In this document: positions 1-11,938 of the stretch, in pieces
How the letters are laid out: each line of letters begins with the position of its first letter
Position numbering within the stretch: position 1 is the stretch's first letter
Assembly: GCA_051453625.1 (NCBI GenBank)
Contig: JBOZIK010000001.1
Span: 110,538,028-110,591,292 of the forward strand
Reading direction: 5' to 3'
Origin: Welwitschia mirabilis
Lineage: Eukaryota > Gnetophyta > Gnetopsida > Welwitschiales
DNA: 53,265 nucleotides
Position numbers and translations under genes: made by a program
The notes under the pieces: model-generated
Seen by the model: the letters and a program-made list of their open reading frames with translations, nothing else
Database searches by the model: none
Told to the model about the DNA's origin: nothing

Positions 1-255
1 TTAATAATTAAAATGGTAGCCTAAGAATTTCAATCATGACATTACTCATGAATTGGAATCAAAGAAAACTATTTTTATATTACAAAACAAGAATAGCTTT
101 AGAATAAAGGGAGAAGAAAAAAGAATAAATCCTCAAGAAATCCTAAAGACTAGCTTACTTCCCCAAAGAGTTTTCTAGAAAGCCATCATAAGTTAATTCT
201 TCAAAGTGCTATAATTCTCCAAGATAAAGATTTATATAATAAAGAGTTTGAGGCC

Positions 256-263
256 CTTTTATA
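256..263 (-). promoter_or_regulatory. TATA box of Z copy 1
   Basis: TATAAAAG on the minus strand, within the context CCTATAAAAGGGC that is also seen at 17994-18001. It is a typical plant core promoter and would fire toward the window start. Confidence 0.45.
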
Positions 264-577
264 GGTAGAGATAAGGGTGGGGATAGTTATAAGATCTTAT
301 CTTATAGTATCAAGTGGACAGTTACATCATCATGATAATTGAAGTAGGGTGATTTGTTTTTTTCAATTAGTAAAGATTCTTATGACGATGCTAATGTTTA
401 TCTCTAGATTGTAGTAGTTACTACTACACACTATCATAGCCATGTGTCTCTACCATCATCCTACTTAGTAATGTCATGTGTTGCTCTACAAATTCTTATC
501 ATCACTACCATGTGTCGAAAATAATATAATTATATTCTCATGTGGAATTTGATTAAGCTCGTAACTACATTTTGTCT

Positions 578-587
578 NNNNNNNNNN
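578..587. other. Assembly gap, 10 N
   Basis: Run of N inside Z copy 1. True length unknown. Confidence 0.99.
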
Positions 588-1210
588 ATGGTTTAAGCAT
601 ATAAGTCAATGGTGCTAGTGGTCCTAGTTAGTGGCATTAGTGTTTTAAGCATATTGATGATGAAATTAAGGTATCTCTTTCAATTAAGCATAATATACCT
701 AAAAATATTATGATAAATAGTTAAGTTCATAATTAATGTTAAAAGTAATAAAAACATGTTTTAATTATAAAATAAATTATATTAATGTCTCTTATTAAGA
801 CTAATTAATCATTTAACTTAATCCTAATGTTAATATTTACATGTAAATAGTTTTCTAAAATTATCATGACCTCCCACTCTATTGACCTCCACACTCTCCT
901 TGCTTTTTTTAAAACTCTGCCTAATACTAGAAAGGTTAAAAGATGCTTGTTTAACGTTAGCCTTATCCATATATTTGTGCATCTAAAGTGTTGAACTTCT
1001 TTTTCTACAAGTAGTTATTAGAACTGAGATTGTCATAGATCCATCTTATACTTCTTATAAAATTATCCATGAGGTACTTCACACCTTAGGTTCATTTATA
1101 TTATAATATGGAGATAGAGATAGATTTCTTAATGGGGTCATACCTCCATGCTTTATCCTGATGATCTTTCATCTTATTAATGAATGTCGAAGCTAAGAGT
1201 AGAAAAGATT

Positions 1211-1303
1211 CACCAACAAATAAATCATCAACAATTAAGATATGAAATTGCACTAGAAAAGTTATCTGAACAATTGGAAGAGTTAAAAATAAGAGTCAAT
1301 TAA
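1211..1303 (+). pseudogene. Short coiled-coil reading frame, possible gag fragment
   Basis: A 30-codon open stretch rich in Gln, Leu, Glu and Lys in heptad-like spacing (HQQINHQQLRYEIALEKLSE and onward), ended by TAA. The frame continues after the stop with a further readable stretch containing LFWDIKDYKKF, until X1 interrupts it. Coiled coils of this sort occur in gag proteins of gypsy elements and in many other proteins. No domain is diagnostic, so this is a weak call. Confidence 0.25.
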
Positions 1304-1427
1304 TTATAAGGCATAAATCCAAAACTCATCTTAGTGACATTAATATTTGATAAAGATAATATTAAGAGGTTATTTTGGGATATAAAAGATTATAAAAAGT
1401 TTTGAAGTTCATATACCAATGGAATAA

Positions 1428-1432
1428 AAATG
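1428..1432. other. Target-site duplication of X1, left copy (AAATG)
   Basis: AAATG directly before the X1 left LTR. The same five bases follow the right LTR at 43910-43914. Length and position fit an LTR-element integrase. Confidence 0.75.
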
Positions 1433-2805
1433 CTTTTTAGTACATATTTATACAATTATTACATCCTTAAGAAAATCTTGTCAATCACACAAATTTACAC
1501 AAACACACACACACAATTATAGATGAGAGTTAATCTAAATGTCATAATCTATCAAAGGCACTAGCCTCGTAGTTAGAGAATTGATTTCAAGTGAACTATT
1601 TTTATACTTTTTTGTTTACAAAAATAAAAGTAAAGAATAATGCAAGATAATCATACTAATTCAATGAAATAAAAATGAAAACTATCCTAAATGAAATGTT
1701 TATCTGACTACCAAATATTCCTATCATAAATATCAGCCCTATATAACTTAGATCAATCAAGGAAAACTATCACTAAACCCTACTCAACCTAAGCTATCAT
1801 ATAGAATAGAATATAGAAAACATGAAAGTATTATGCTATGAAATGAAAAATAAAATACAATGAAAGATATAAATTAATGATTTCAAACTTAACAAATGTT
1901 TCCCTCATGATCTATATCAACTATGAAGCTATCACGAAATCATAATTAACATAAACCATAAGGGAGATGCATATAATAAATCTAAAATAAAATTTTCATT
2001 AATGTCAAATTAACATTGTATTACAAATTAGTAGAACATTAATGGAGAATACATAGCCAAACACCAAGGAAGACTTCTCATTACAACAATGGATAGACCT
2101 CCTTTCCTTTGATCTCTTGTCATGAGATTTTTAGGTGTCAAAGAAGATGAAGGTCAGAGCAAGGGCAAAGGAGGTATTTATTAAAATAAACATCCTAAAA
2201 ATAGAAAATATAAAAACCAAACAAGACCTTAGTAGTGCTAAGGAAGGGTGCATAACACATTTGCTAATTTAGATAAAGTTTGATGCATTTACTATAATTA
2301 AATATTATCTTTTTTATCATCTATAATAACTAGAAAAAATCCTAGTGGTGATAAGGAAGAACACATAACATCTTTGATAAGTTAGATGAAGTTTGGTGAA
2401 TTGGATATAATTAGGTATCTTCTTATTTTTCATCTGAACCACAAAGGGGATAATGTCACATTAGTAAAAATTTAACATTAACTTTCAGCTCAGTCTAGTT
2501 AGCATCCTTATTAGCTTTTAGGATGTTATCATCTATCTTATCATTTTAAATATGGAAGGGATGAAAGTCCTTTAAGCTCTTTATCCAAGTGAATTCAGCT
2601 TTATAAGTCATTAACTCCTCCTCAAAATATAAAGTATCATAAGTTTTCTAAAATGCCTCCAAGTGTGCTAGTAATTGTCCATTTCCATGATTATCTCTTT
2701 GACTCTTAATAACTATTGATTTTTGCTTAAACTTATTTAAATATCCTACAAAAGTACTTAAAATACCACATCAAGAAAAAAAACATTCAATTTGACATCA
2801 CAACA
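1433..2805 (-). repeat. X1 3-prime LTR (copy A)
   Basis: Aligns over its length with copies B-F. Its right end reads GACATCACAACA, matching the family end (TGTTGTGATGCC on the minus strand). The left end is worn (CTTTTTAGTACATATT where the family has TGTTGTGGTGCATATT). A TATA-like motif, TAATAAATACCTCC on the minus strand, lies at about 2170-2183. A CA-rich simple run occurs at 1497-1513. Confidence 0.85.
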
Positions 2806-2820
2806 TAGCCCTCTAGTTGG
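2806..2820 (-). other. Polypurine tract of X1
   Basis: CCAACTAGAGGGCTA on the minus strand, directly before the 3-prime LTR. It corresponds to GGCTAAGTAGGGGCCTA in X2 and X3 and is where plus-strand DNA synthesis would start. Confidence 0.6.
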
Positions 2821-4611
2821 TTATATCAATCCTTAACAAAGTAAGCAAACAACTATGATTGTGAGTCAAATTAACTAAGATAAACATTAACTAGTGAAAT
2901 ATAAATTAAGTTTAAAAATTTCATTATGTGGAATAAAATAACAAAATCAAATAAACTTAATGTTTTACATTGGTAAATAATGTAACCATGTTATCATTCA
3001 GTATGTCGTCTAGACAAAGATTGGGATGACAGGCTTTTGAAAACCAGACTATAAAATCAAATGTCTATAATTATACTCATTAGAAAGTAGAATCTAGACA
3101 TTTACTAGTGCATTATTACCTTACTTAAAATGTTTATTACACTAAAGAAATAGATATTAAATGTCATAACAAAAAGAATCATTATAATATATAACCATAA
3201 TAACTTAGATAAATGATGTGCATGTATAATTAAGATAAGTAATAACTTAAAATGAAATTTATAAATCAAACATTAAGTTTTTAAGCATAATCCATAAGGT
3301 TAAATATATAAAAAAATAATCATAACATTATTCCCTTCATCCATGATCTCTTGGATTCCTTGGACTACCCCTGCAAGAAAAACAAACTATTAGTATTCTA
3401 TTGTCAAGTCCATGGTTTACTAAACAATACCCATAATGCATATCACTCAAATAATAGATGATCATAATCAAACTAGTACATTATAAATATGTACTATGAG
3501 AATTTAAAAATGACCCTCAAAATGTTTGCTCAAAAATATTTCAAGAAAATATCTCAAAAGTATATCCTACCCCTTCCACAGTGAATTAATATGTCCTGTA
3601 TTGCACTAATGTAAGAAGGAAAAAGATAAAAATACAAGTTAAGTACAAGTAAGTAAAATAGGTGGGCTTTGGAGTAGTAGATTTTCATGAAAGAATAATA
3701 AAAAATAGTTGAAAAAATATGAAACATAAAAATAATGATGCTCAAGAAGATATTAGTACATGTTCCTACTTGATCATCTAGACAACAAGGTAGACAACAA
3801 GGCTTTCAAAAGATTAGAAAAAATGAAAATATCATCAAAATAAGTTAAGCTCAGATGGTATTGTGAAGGTTGTAGAAAGTTATCAAAAAGTCCAAAAGAT
3901 GGAAAATGGCTAAGAATCAAGATGAATAAGGCATGATAAAGAAGGTCAATTTTGGGAAGAACTTAAGGCAATAGAAAGAGATGTCAGGATAGGATAATGA
4001 TAATGCACCAAGCTAAGGAAGATTATGAAATGTGTCATGAACTCACACTTATTAGATGCATCAAAACTCAAAAAGAATATTAAAGAACTAGACTCAAAAA
4101 GATACTTAAAGAATATAGGAAAAAAATTATCATCATAAACTAAAGAAATCTCCTATAAAGAAAAACTACAAATAAAAATAAAAATCAATAAGAAAACTAC
4201 TAAATGATCAAGTCCTACATATTTCTGGTGAAAACGTATATAAATAACTTTAAAATACCAAATAAAATACATAAGAAAAACAAAATGAAAATGGACAACT
4301 AGGAACATGAATAAGATTATGTACCTATCCTAAACTCAAACCTAGAAAACGCCCTTGAAATAAATCATAAAATCACCTAATTAATGATGCATGATATAAT
4401 GCAAAAAATTCACAAAGTACTACTAAAATAGGCAGTGATTATGATAGTGCCAAGTAACTAATGTTTTTAATCAATTAATAATAAGATCAAAAGCTATTTA
4501 GAAATGGACTCACCTATTCATATCCCAAGACATACTTAAATATTCAAAAGTGAAATGATCATGTGAGAGTACTATACACTTAACAAGTATAAGAAATAAT
4601 TAATACCTCTC

Positions 4612-4711
4612 NNNNNNNNNNNNNNNNNNNNNNNNNNNNNNNNNNNNNNNNNNNNNNNNNNNNNNNNNNNNNNNNNNNNNNNNNNNNNNNNNNNNNNNNN
4701 NNNNNNNNNNN
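4612..4711. other. Assembly gap, 100 N
   Basis: A round 100-N gap between the two halves of the X1 internal duplication, probably of arbitrary size. Confidence 0.99.
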
Positions 4712-5023
4712 ATGATTAATCAGATGACGAGCTTTAAAAATTGGACTTAAAAAATCAGTTTCCTATGAACATGCTCATTAGAAAAGAGTATATAGTTTAT
4801 AAAAAAACTGTATTAGCCCCTCACTTAAAACATTTAGCAATCAAAAAATAAAAATCAAATATCATATCAAAATTTATCAAAATATAAAACCATAATAACT
4901 TAGATAAATAATGTGCATATTTAATTAAGCAAAAATGATAACTTAATGGTGTTTTACAATAATCTTTAAGTTTTTAAGTATAATACACAAAAAGGATGAA
5001 AACATAATTAGCAATTTAAAACA

Positions 5024-5116
5024 TTACTCCCTTCTTGGTGCTATGGTAAAGTCTACATAAGAGGTTATAGGTGGAAGTGGTAAAGGAGAATGCTCTTCTT
5101 CATCTGGAAAGTGCAT
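5024..5116 (-). pseudogene. ORF2 C-terminal remnant in X1
   Basis: A 31-codon open stretch ending in TAA, with the pattern MHFPDEEEHSPLPLPP and then TSYVDF. It parallels the C-terminus of X3 ORF2 (VHLPTDADHPSSYPPTPELV) in position, proline spacing and stop site. The rest of ORF2, more than 1 kb in X3, is absent. The other X1 half and X2 lack even this tail, which suggests a shared deletion in one subtype. Confidence 0.5.
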
Positions 5117-7399
5117 ACTAAGAGCCTACTAGAATGGTAGATCTAAAGGCCTAATAAACAATATGCATAAATTATATCATAGAAATAATATGAAATCTTA
5201 ATCAAACTAGTACATCACATGAAAATGATTCTCATAAATAAAATCTTTTCTCAAAAATATTTTTTACTACCCCACACATGTTAAGCAATGTATCTTATAT
5301 TGCATTAACATAACAAGAAAAGATCAATACCTAATTTAAGTGCATACAAGTAATATAAAAGGTCCTTGAAGTAGTAGTTTTTATGTAAAAGGTGGGCTAG
5401 AAATAGTTAAATAAAAATGAAAATAGAAAAGGTGATTCTTAGAATATCTCGTCTATCATCCTCTAGTTCATCTAGGTAATAAGATGGATGATAAGGTTTT
5501 AAAAAGAACTAAAAAAATGAAAGCATCAGTAGAATAAATTAGGCTAAGATGAGATCATGAAGGCTTTAGAAAGTTATCAAAAAGTCCAAAATATGGGAAA
5601 TGGCTAATAATCATGATGAATAATGCATGGAAACAAGAAGAGTATGAGGTTAAAGAAAGGATTGTCATGATAGGATGATAAAAATCACCAAGTAGAAAGA
5701 ATCATTACTAACAAAAATTAACAAATGTGTTTAAACTTAAAATGATTTATAGGTATCAAGTAGATGTGTCAAAACTCAAAAATTCACTAAAAGAATAGAT
5801 GCAAAAAATTATCATCATGAACTAGAGAAATGTCATCTAGCAAAATGCTAAAATAAAATCAATGCCTAAAAATAAAAACTATGAGTGAAAATAAAAATCA
5901 ATTAAAAAACTACTAAATTATTAATTCCTAAGTATTTGTGATGACAAAGTATAGAAATAACTTTGAAATACCAAATAAAACACATAAGAAAAATAAAATA
6001 AAAATAAATAATTAGAAACATGGAGAATATTGTGTACCTACCCTAAATTCTAACCTAACAAACCCCTTTTAAAAAAATTATAAAATCACCTGATTAATTA
6101 TGCATGACATAATGTGAAAAACTATATAAAGTACCACTTAAATAGGTAGTAATTATGATGATGTTAAGTATATCTAATGTTTTCAAATAATCAATGATAA
6201 GATCAAAATCTACTCAGAAATGGACTCACCTACTGACACCTTAAGATACATCTAAATCCTCAAAAGTGAAATGATCACATAAAAATACTAGATGCACTAG
6301 GAGTCTAGAAAATAAGCAATGCTTTTGATGATACTAGGAATACCACTAATTTCATGGCCTCTAAGTATTTAGTATTGATCCATGATAAGAGAGTGAAACC
6401 ACAGTCAGAGGAATAAGAACCTATGAAACATAACCAACTAACACCATAGTGGAGTTCCCATAGCTACCCACATTAGCAAAAGTCCCTCTTAAAAAACATT
6501 TACCTCAATATGGTAGGACATCATGGTCATCATGTATTTACCACAAAAATAACAAATCATGATCATTATTCATTTTTTCTCTTTTTTTCTTTTAAAAAAA
6601 AACAAATCCCACATGACCATAAACTATCAAAGATGCAGGTAAAGAAATGAGAAGAAAAATAAGTAAGAACATCCCAAAATAACTAAACAGTTATAACATT
6701 AAGAGAGAATACAAAAATAAGGCATCTTTATTCAAACTAAATTTTATATACATATGAATGTCTTACCACTAGATGAATCCAATATTATCACTTTGAAATG
6801 CCCAAGAAAAAATTACTAGTTATGGTAATTTCATAAAATAAAGCTAAGTTAAGATGTTTAATTAATAGCATTACACTCACTAAAGAAATTAGCCAAGAAA
6901 GAATTTAGACAATGTTAGGAGGACTTTCAAGACAAGTTCTTCTATCATGTTCAAGGTTTAATGACTCATGGATTTTTAACCTTTGTCTATTAAGTTCCTA
7001 AATTTTTTTAGTGTTTAAATTAAAAATATTAATTAAGCCATTAGAATGTAATTTATTTAAAAGATAAGAACCTAATAATTTAGAGGTTAACTTGATGTGT
7101 AAAAAATGTCACACATGAAAATAAAAACCAAAAACGAAAACATATCAACATAAAATAAGAAGAAAATACCAAAGTAAACTTAAAACAAGTTTTATTTGGA
7201 TTCAACACTTTACTTAAAAGAAAAATAAATGTTTACTTTCCAAAGGCTAAGATCCTAGGGTATTGTACATGTTCATAAAAATAAGGACCAAACTAAATAG
7301 GGACCAATTAATAAAACATAAAAGGTATACAATCATTTTTTAGTAAAATCAATTATAGGTAAAGATAATAAAAGGATAAAACTTTGATAACGTAAATTT

Positions 7400-8206
7400 T
7401 AGAGTTTAAATAAGAGATGATGAAGTGATAAATTCCATTAAAAAAATAATCTCTTATAAATCATGATTATTATTATATAACTCATGCAAGAAACTACTCA
7501 AAGAAAGGATTTAAGAATTTTTTTAAGGCTCTTTAGAATGTTTAGTGAGATTAAAAAGCTTTCTAACATTCAACTAAAGATATAGATTTTCATTTAGGAG
7601 ATAAGGTTTTTCCAAATTAATATATCAAAAAATACTTTATCTTCACAAAATTTATTAACAATCTAAGAGATAAAAAATTCATGTAATTCATTGAAATGTG
7701 GTCTCTTATCAAAATCGTGGTATAAAAAATTTGAAGCATAGAGTCCATTCAAAGTTTGATATCGAAAATGGAAGACATTAATGGTACTATTAGGGATCCA
7801 AGGATTTGAAGTAGGATTACTGATTAAGATAGGTTTCACATACTTAAGAAGCTCCATAGGGTTTAATTCTAGTATAGATTAGGATCAAGAAGATAACATT
7901 TTCCCTAATTTAAAAATACAAGATATTCTAAGTTATACTTTTAAAAAAATAATCTTTAAATATATAAGTAAAGTATACTTGGTAAAAGAGGGAAAAATAT
8001 CAATTTGAGTATCACATGGAGTTTTAAAAGAAAGAAATTAAGAGATTTTAGGAATAAACTGTTCAAGATTATATGTGTTTAAGTAATATCAAGAAAAGGG
8101 ATGTGATTTTTAGAATCACATGAAAGTTTATATGAAAGAGATGAAGAAATATTACTATTATCAAGATTACAAGGTAATAAAATATAGAAGTAGAAATATG
8201 GGGATG
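7400..8206 (-). pseudogene. X1 ORF1, C-terminal part (broken)
   Basis: The minus-strand frame continues ORF1 from 40426-41600 across the Y insertion. Open stretches include 7663-7857 (MELLKYVKPILISNPTSNP...HDFDKRPHFNELHEFF) and, before it, KNHIPFLD and PKIS...SFKTPCDTQ. X2 has matching reading at 22900-23640 (SNHIPFLEF, PKIS...SFPFKTLCKTQ, LKYVKPILI, HEFDKRFF, NWKNPYF). Conservation of the protein between two decayed copies shows it was once translated. I do not recognise the family and see no polymerase or zinc motif. Stops are scattered through it. Confidence 0.55.
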
Positions 8207-8212
8207 GATGTT
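8207..8212. other. Target-site duplication of Y, left copy (GATGTT)
   Basis: GATGTT before the first Y LTR, repeated at 40420-40425 after the last. The uninterrupted X2 site reads GAGAGATGTCATTTAAG near 23635. The duplication may be 5 or 6 bp, as the LTR edge is uncertain by 1-3 bases. Confidence 0.65.
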
Positions 8213-8213
8213 T

Positions 8214-8629
8214 TGATGTTCCATTTTACCATTTCAGGATCATTTCATTATAAATAAAAACATATAAATGTTATGTCAAGATCAATAAGAATAACAAGGA
8301 ATAATTTCAAAAAAAGGTGGACTTTATTATTGATAATAGCATATTACATTCCTTACCATTAGCCAATAGCCTTAGACTAGTGGTCAAAGGTAAAGATGTG
8401 GACTATAACCTAGGTCTCCCTTTTGGGATCCTTGAGGATTAGAAAAGGTTATCATTAGTTACATCCACCCAATCTATCCACCTCCACTTAACATCATAGG
8501 CTTAAATAGCATCATGAAAGAATATAATTATATATATTTAGATCACACCCATTCAGAAGAAATTTCTAATCATACTCATTTAGCATCTTAACACTCTTCT
8601 TTATAAAATAGTGAATTTAAAACATTACA
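8214..8629 (-). repeat. Y LTR 1 (outer, 3-prime)
   Basis: Starts TGATGTTCCATTTTACCATT and ends AAAACATTACA (plus strand). It aligns throughout with 11939-12325 and 40006-40419. The right flank is the PPT, so the internal region lies to the right. Confidence 0.85.
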
Positions 8630-8640
8630 TTCCCTCCCCC
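8630..8640 (-). other. Polypurine tract of Y, copy 1
   Basis: GGGGGAGGGAA on the minus strand, directly before the LTR start TGTAATGTTTT. The second copy at about 12326-12337 reads AAGGGGAAGATAA. Confidence 0.75.
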
Positions 8641-8750
8641 TTAATTATTGTGCTCATCCTCAAGCATGGTTCTTCCTCTTCTTATATCATCCATGTATAC
8701 ATCCTTATCCAAATTATTTTATATATTATCTACAAAATATAAGGGAAGAA

Positions 8751-9580
8751 NNNNNNNNNNNNNNNNNNNNNNNNNNNNNNNNNNNNNNNNNNNNNNNNNN
8801 NNNNNNNNNNNNNNNNNNNNNNNNNNNNNNNNNNNNNNNNNNNNNNNNNNNNNNNNNNNNNNNNNNNNNNNNNNNNNNNNNNNNNNNNNNNNNNNNNNNN
8901 NNNNNNNNNNNNNNNNNNNNNNNNNNNNNNNNNNNNNNNNNNNNNNNNNNNNNNNNNNNNNNNNNNNNNNNNNNNNNNNNNNNNNNNNNNNNNNNNNNNN
9001 NNNNNNNNNNNNNNNNNNNNNNNNNNNNNNNNNNNNNNNNNNNNNNNNNNNNNNNNNNNNNNNNNNNNNNNNNNNNNNNNNNNNNNNNNNNNNNNNNNNN
9101 NNNNNNNNNNNNNNNNNNNNNNNNNNNNNNNNNNNNNNNNNNNNNNNNNNNNNNNNNNNNNNNNNNNNNNNNNNNNNNNNNNNNNNNNNNNNNNNNNNNN
9201 NNNNNNNNNNNNNNNNNNNNNNNNNNNNNNNNNNNNNNNNNNNNNNNNNNNNNNNNNNNNNNNNNNNNNNNNNNNNNNNNNNNNNNNNNNNNNNNNNNNN
9301 NNNNNNNNNNNNNNNNNNNNNNNNNNNNNNNNNNNNNNNNNNNNNNNNNNNNNNNNNNNNNNNNNNNNNNNNNNNNNNNNNNNNNNNNNNNNNNNNNNNN
9401 NNNNNNNNNNNNNNNNNNNNNNNNNNNNNNNNNNNNNNNNNNNNNNNNNNNNNNNNNNNNNNNNNNNNNNNNNNNNNNNNNNNNNNNNNNNNNNNNNNNN
9501 NNNNNNNNNNNNNNNNNNNNNNNNNNNNNNNNNNNNNNNNNNNNNNNNNNNNNNNNNNNNNNNNNNNNNNNNNNNNNNNN
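8751..9580. other. Assembly gap, 830 N
   Basis: The matching stretch of the other Y internal region (about 12436-12592) is only some 150 bp, so the gap is either oversized or hides an insertion. Any reading frame drawn through these N is meaningless. Confidence 0.99.
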
Positions 9581-9619
9581 ATTTTTATTTCTCAATTTCT
9601 TAGTGCTAGTATCTAAAAC

Positions 9620-10080
9620 CTTTTTAAGCTAGATTTGTCTACTTATGAGTTGTAATGCTCGTTCCATCGATTATTCTACCTTTGAAGATAGTGTCTTATC
9701 TTTTCATAGGCATCTTTAGTTAATTTAATTTCTAGAGTATGAAGGATGCTTCTAAGTTTGGATGGTAAGATGCTAACAAACCTATTAATTGACTGCTTTT
9801 TAGAGAAATTATTTTATATTTTATTAGGTGGTGAAATTTAGACTAATGTTCATTTAGTGGATGTTTTCCCAGAAGAGGCATTGGAATTCTATCATTTGAT
9901 CTTTTATGAAGTCTTCTGAGATGAATTTATTTTTTAATTCCTTCATGAAGGTATCATAAGGTACTCATTGAGGATGTTTGTATTGGTATCAAAACCACCA
10001 TTCTTGTGAATTTCCTACCAAAAATATAGCAGGGTACATGAATCTTCACTTTGGTGGATTATTTTAAAGTTTAAAGTAAT
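9620..10080 (-). pseudogene. Y gag, copy 1 (broken)
   Basis: Reading from about 10080 downward gives a gag core: PAIFLVGNSQEWWF, then YDTFMKELKNKFISEDF and IKDQMIEFQCL. This is the W...F..EF...F pattern of retrotransposon gag capsid domains. Frame breaks and stops replace Gln and Trp codons. The copy at 12600-13090 has the same order and keeps the downstream part better. It is the only coding region seen in Y, so Y would have supplied its own capsid and borrowed polymerase and integrase. Confidence 0.65.
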
Positions 10081-10559
10081 TTTATATCTGCTAAGTCTAG
10101 GAAATGGATTTTTTACTTATTCTTGCTTTACCTTTGTATGTTTTAAGGGATATCATCTTAGCAATTTTCTCTGATTCTTGTTATTTGGAATTATTTACTC
10201 AATAGAATAAAAAAGGTTAAAGTTTTCCTCTATGTTTAGTATTCTTATTTGAATGTCCCAAAGGTCAGCTATGCTTAATGAAGTATTTTTGCCTCAAGTA
10301 GATGGTTATTCTTAGGATGCCCTCTGATTCTGTTGGATAGGTATGTTCTCCAAGAGAGAGATCAGGTTATCAATTCTACTAGTAAAGAGTTCATTTTATA
10401 AATGGATATGGTCTAGTTGGATCTCTATTTCATCCATTCATCCATTCACTCTATGTTCCATGATGCATCATTTTTTTAATGTCCTCTTGAACTTATACAC
10501 TTCTTTTTTTCAACTCCTCTTTTAAGAATAGTCCACTTTTTTTATGATGTGAATTATGT

Positions 10560-11760
10560 CCTTTTATAGTATTTTTGTAATAGTTAGTTATCTATAACTA
10601 AAAGGTGGTTGGAAAAATAGTTAAAAAAGTAGTTTAATAATTATTGTAACATCCCTTAATGATGTGAGTCTCATTGGTAATAACTATTAAAGGGATGTAT
10701 TACTAGGTACTATAAGTGCGATGTTGGATAAGATCAAACTGTGATATTAGATATTTAAGTATGTCATCAAACATCTAAGTGTGACATCAGACATCCAAGT
10801 CTAACATCAGACACCTAAGTACGATGTCAGAGCTTCTTTATGGAGCAAGCGCAGGTGAGGTGATGAGCATTAGAGTCGACGGGAGGTATCAAGACCTTGC
10901 AAGAATAAGCATGATATCAAACACCCAAGTGCGACATCGAACATCTAAGTATGGCATCAGAGAGTTCTATCATGTAAAAAATTTGGTAGAGCGGGTTGTG
11001 TCAAGGGTAAATGAAAAGTTCTGAAAGCATGTAAAAGCAAGTATGATGTTAGGCACATAAGTGCAATGTTGGACATCTAAGTGTGACATTAGACCTTATT
11101 GAAAGGGTAATTTTAGAGTATAACACAAAGTGTCAAGACCTTGCGATAAGTATCAGAGTATTACAAGAGGCATTAGAGTATTAGAAGAGGAGTCAAAGTG
11201 TTTTAAGTGTTATGAATTCAAGTGTAAAATCAGGCATTCAAGTGTAATAGAAGGTACCCAAGTGCAACATTAGACACTCAAGTACAATGTTGGAGCCTAA
11301 AGTATGATCTTAGACCTTCTTCATGAAGCAGGCTTAAGCAAGGAGACAAGTGTCAAAATCAAACAGAAGATGCCAGAGCATTACAAGATCAAGTATGACA
11401 TCAAACACTCACGTAAGATGTCAAGTACTTAAGTGTAACATCGAACACCTAAGTATGACATCAGATATTTCTCATGGAGTAGGCTGAAGTGGGGTGGAAT
11501 GCACTAGGGTTGAATAGAATGTACTGAAGTGTCAAGGGACTAAGTACAACATCAAGCACTCAAGTATAATGTTATGCACCCAAGTAAAACATCGAAGCCT
11601 TCATCATGTAGCAAGCTAAGGCAAAGCGGGTAGTGTTAGAATTAAGAAAATGGTTTTAAAGCATTACAAGACTAAGTATGACATCGAGCACTCAAGTGTA
11701 ACATTGGATACTTAAGTACAACATTGGCCTCATAAAGTATGACATCATTGTAGGTCCTAA
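10560..11760. repeat. 20-bp minisatellite in the Y leader, copy 1
   Basis: Units close to ACCTAAGTGTGACATCAGAC recur through about 10690-11760. Four are in exact 20-bp register: 10753-10772, 10773-10792, 10793-10812 and 10813-10832. Clusters of units are separated by a longer recurring spacer (GGAGYAGGCTGAAGTG-like, then a GAGCATTACAAGACCAAGT-like block), giving a higher-order repeat. It lies between PBS and gag. The second Y internal region carries the same organisation at 13725-14730. Confidence 0.85.
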
Positions 11761-11921
11761 TAATAGTATCTAACTATAGTTTAAATATAGTTTCTTCCAT
11801 TTAATTCTAAGTTACCTAGTACTCTAACTATGTAAGAGTAGAACACATTATTGTGGGTATCATATGAAACTTGAAGAAATTAACTCTTTAGATCAAGAAG
11901 ATAATAATTTATCATCTTCAT

Positions 11922-11934
11922 GGCTTTGATATCA
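11922..11934 (-). other. Primer-binding site of Y, internal region 1
   Basis: TGATATCAAAGCC on the minus strand, followed by ATGAAGATGA. It equals the plant initiator-Met site TGGTATCAGAGCC with G-to-A changes. It sits four bases inside the middle LTR, proving that internal region 1 ends here. Confidence 0.75.
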
Positions 11935-11938
11935 AATG

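Larger units (their letters stand above)
1..866 (-). repeat. LTR-like block, family Z copy 1 (minus strand, cut by window start)
   Basis: On the minus strand this block has a TATA box (256-263) preceded by a stretch that aligns with the plus-strand block before the TATA box at 17994. Both read CTATAAG..., a CTTATAA motif, a C-rich run and then CCTATAAAAGGGC. The shared promoter core and T-rich downstream tract suggest the U3/R part of an LTR. On the minus strand, 866-890 reads as a purine-rich tract (GAGTGGGAGGTCA) followed by TGATAATTTT, a possible PPT and LTR start, so the right edge may be about 866. The other end lies outside the window. It could be the 3-prime LTR of the gypsy remnant G once X1 is removed, but that is inference. 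Confidence 0.4.
870..1432. other. Left flank of X1, mostly unassigned
   Basis: The sequence between the Z-like block and the X1 insertion shows no recognised domain except a short coiled-coil-like reading at 1211-1303. With X1 removed it joins directly to 43915. Confidence 0.4.
3026..6300. repeat. Diverged internal tandem duplication of X1 around a gap
   Basis: Segment 3026-4611 realigns with 4712-6300 in the same order: the ...CTCATTAGAAA... block, the GTTATCAAAAAGTCCAAAA block, the CTACTAAATGATCAAG-type block and the ATGGACTCACCTA block. X2 has the segment once (about 20290-21800). The copies differ at very roughly a fifth to a quarter of positions, too much for overlapping contigs of one locus. 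The second copy retains an ORF2 tail that the first lacks. Either an old duplication between subtypes or a chimeric scaffold join. Confidence 0.65.
2821..7399 (-). other. X1 3-prime internal region, non-coding now
   Basis: AT-rich sequence colinear with X2 20100-22900 and, in part, X3 50870-53265. No intact reading frame; short ORFs here are not conserved between copies. It holds the internal duplication and a small remnant of ORF2 (listed separately). Confidence 0.6.

Noticed and set aside
3554-3745. Small ORFs at 3554-3745, 15496-15678, 15699-15887, 25811-26017, 32967-33176, 34065-34253, 38110-38319 and 39296-39499
   Set aside because: All lie in LTRs or non-coding internal parts, are not kept open in sister copies, and show no domain.
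8648-9616. Long plus- and minus-strand ORFs across 8751-9580
   Set aside because: They consist almost wholly of N; only the flanking codons are real.
10824-11024. Plus-strand 66-aa ORF, and 14290-14490
   Set aside because: Both are chance readings through the 20-bp minisatellite and its spacers; not conserved in frame between the copies.
10753-11760. CRISPR-like array
   Set aside because: Units are directly adjacent or separated by repeated spacers, not by unique spacers of constant length, and the context is a plant LTR element.
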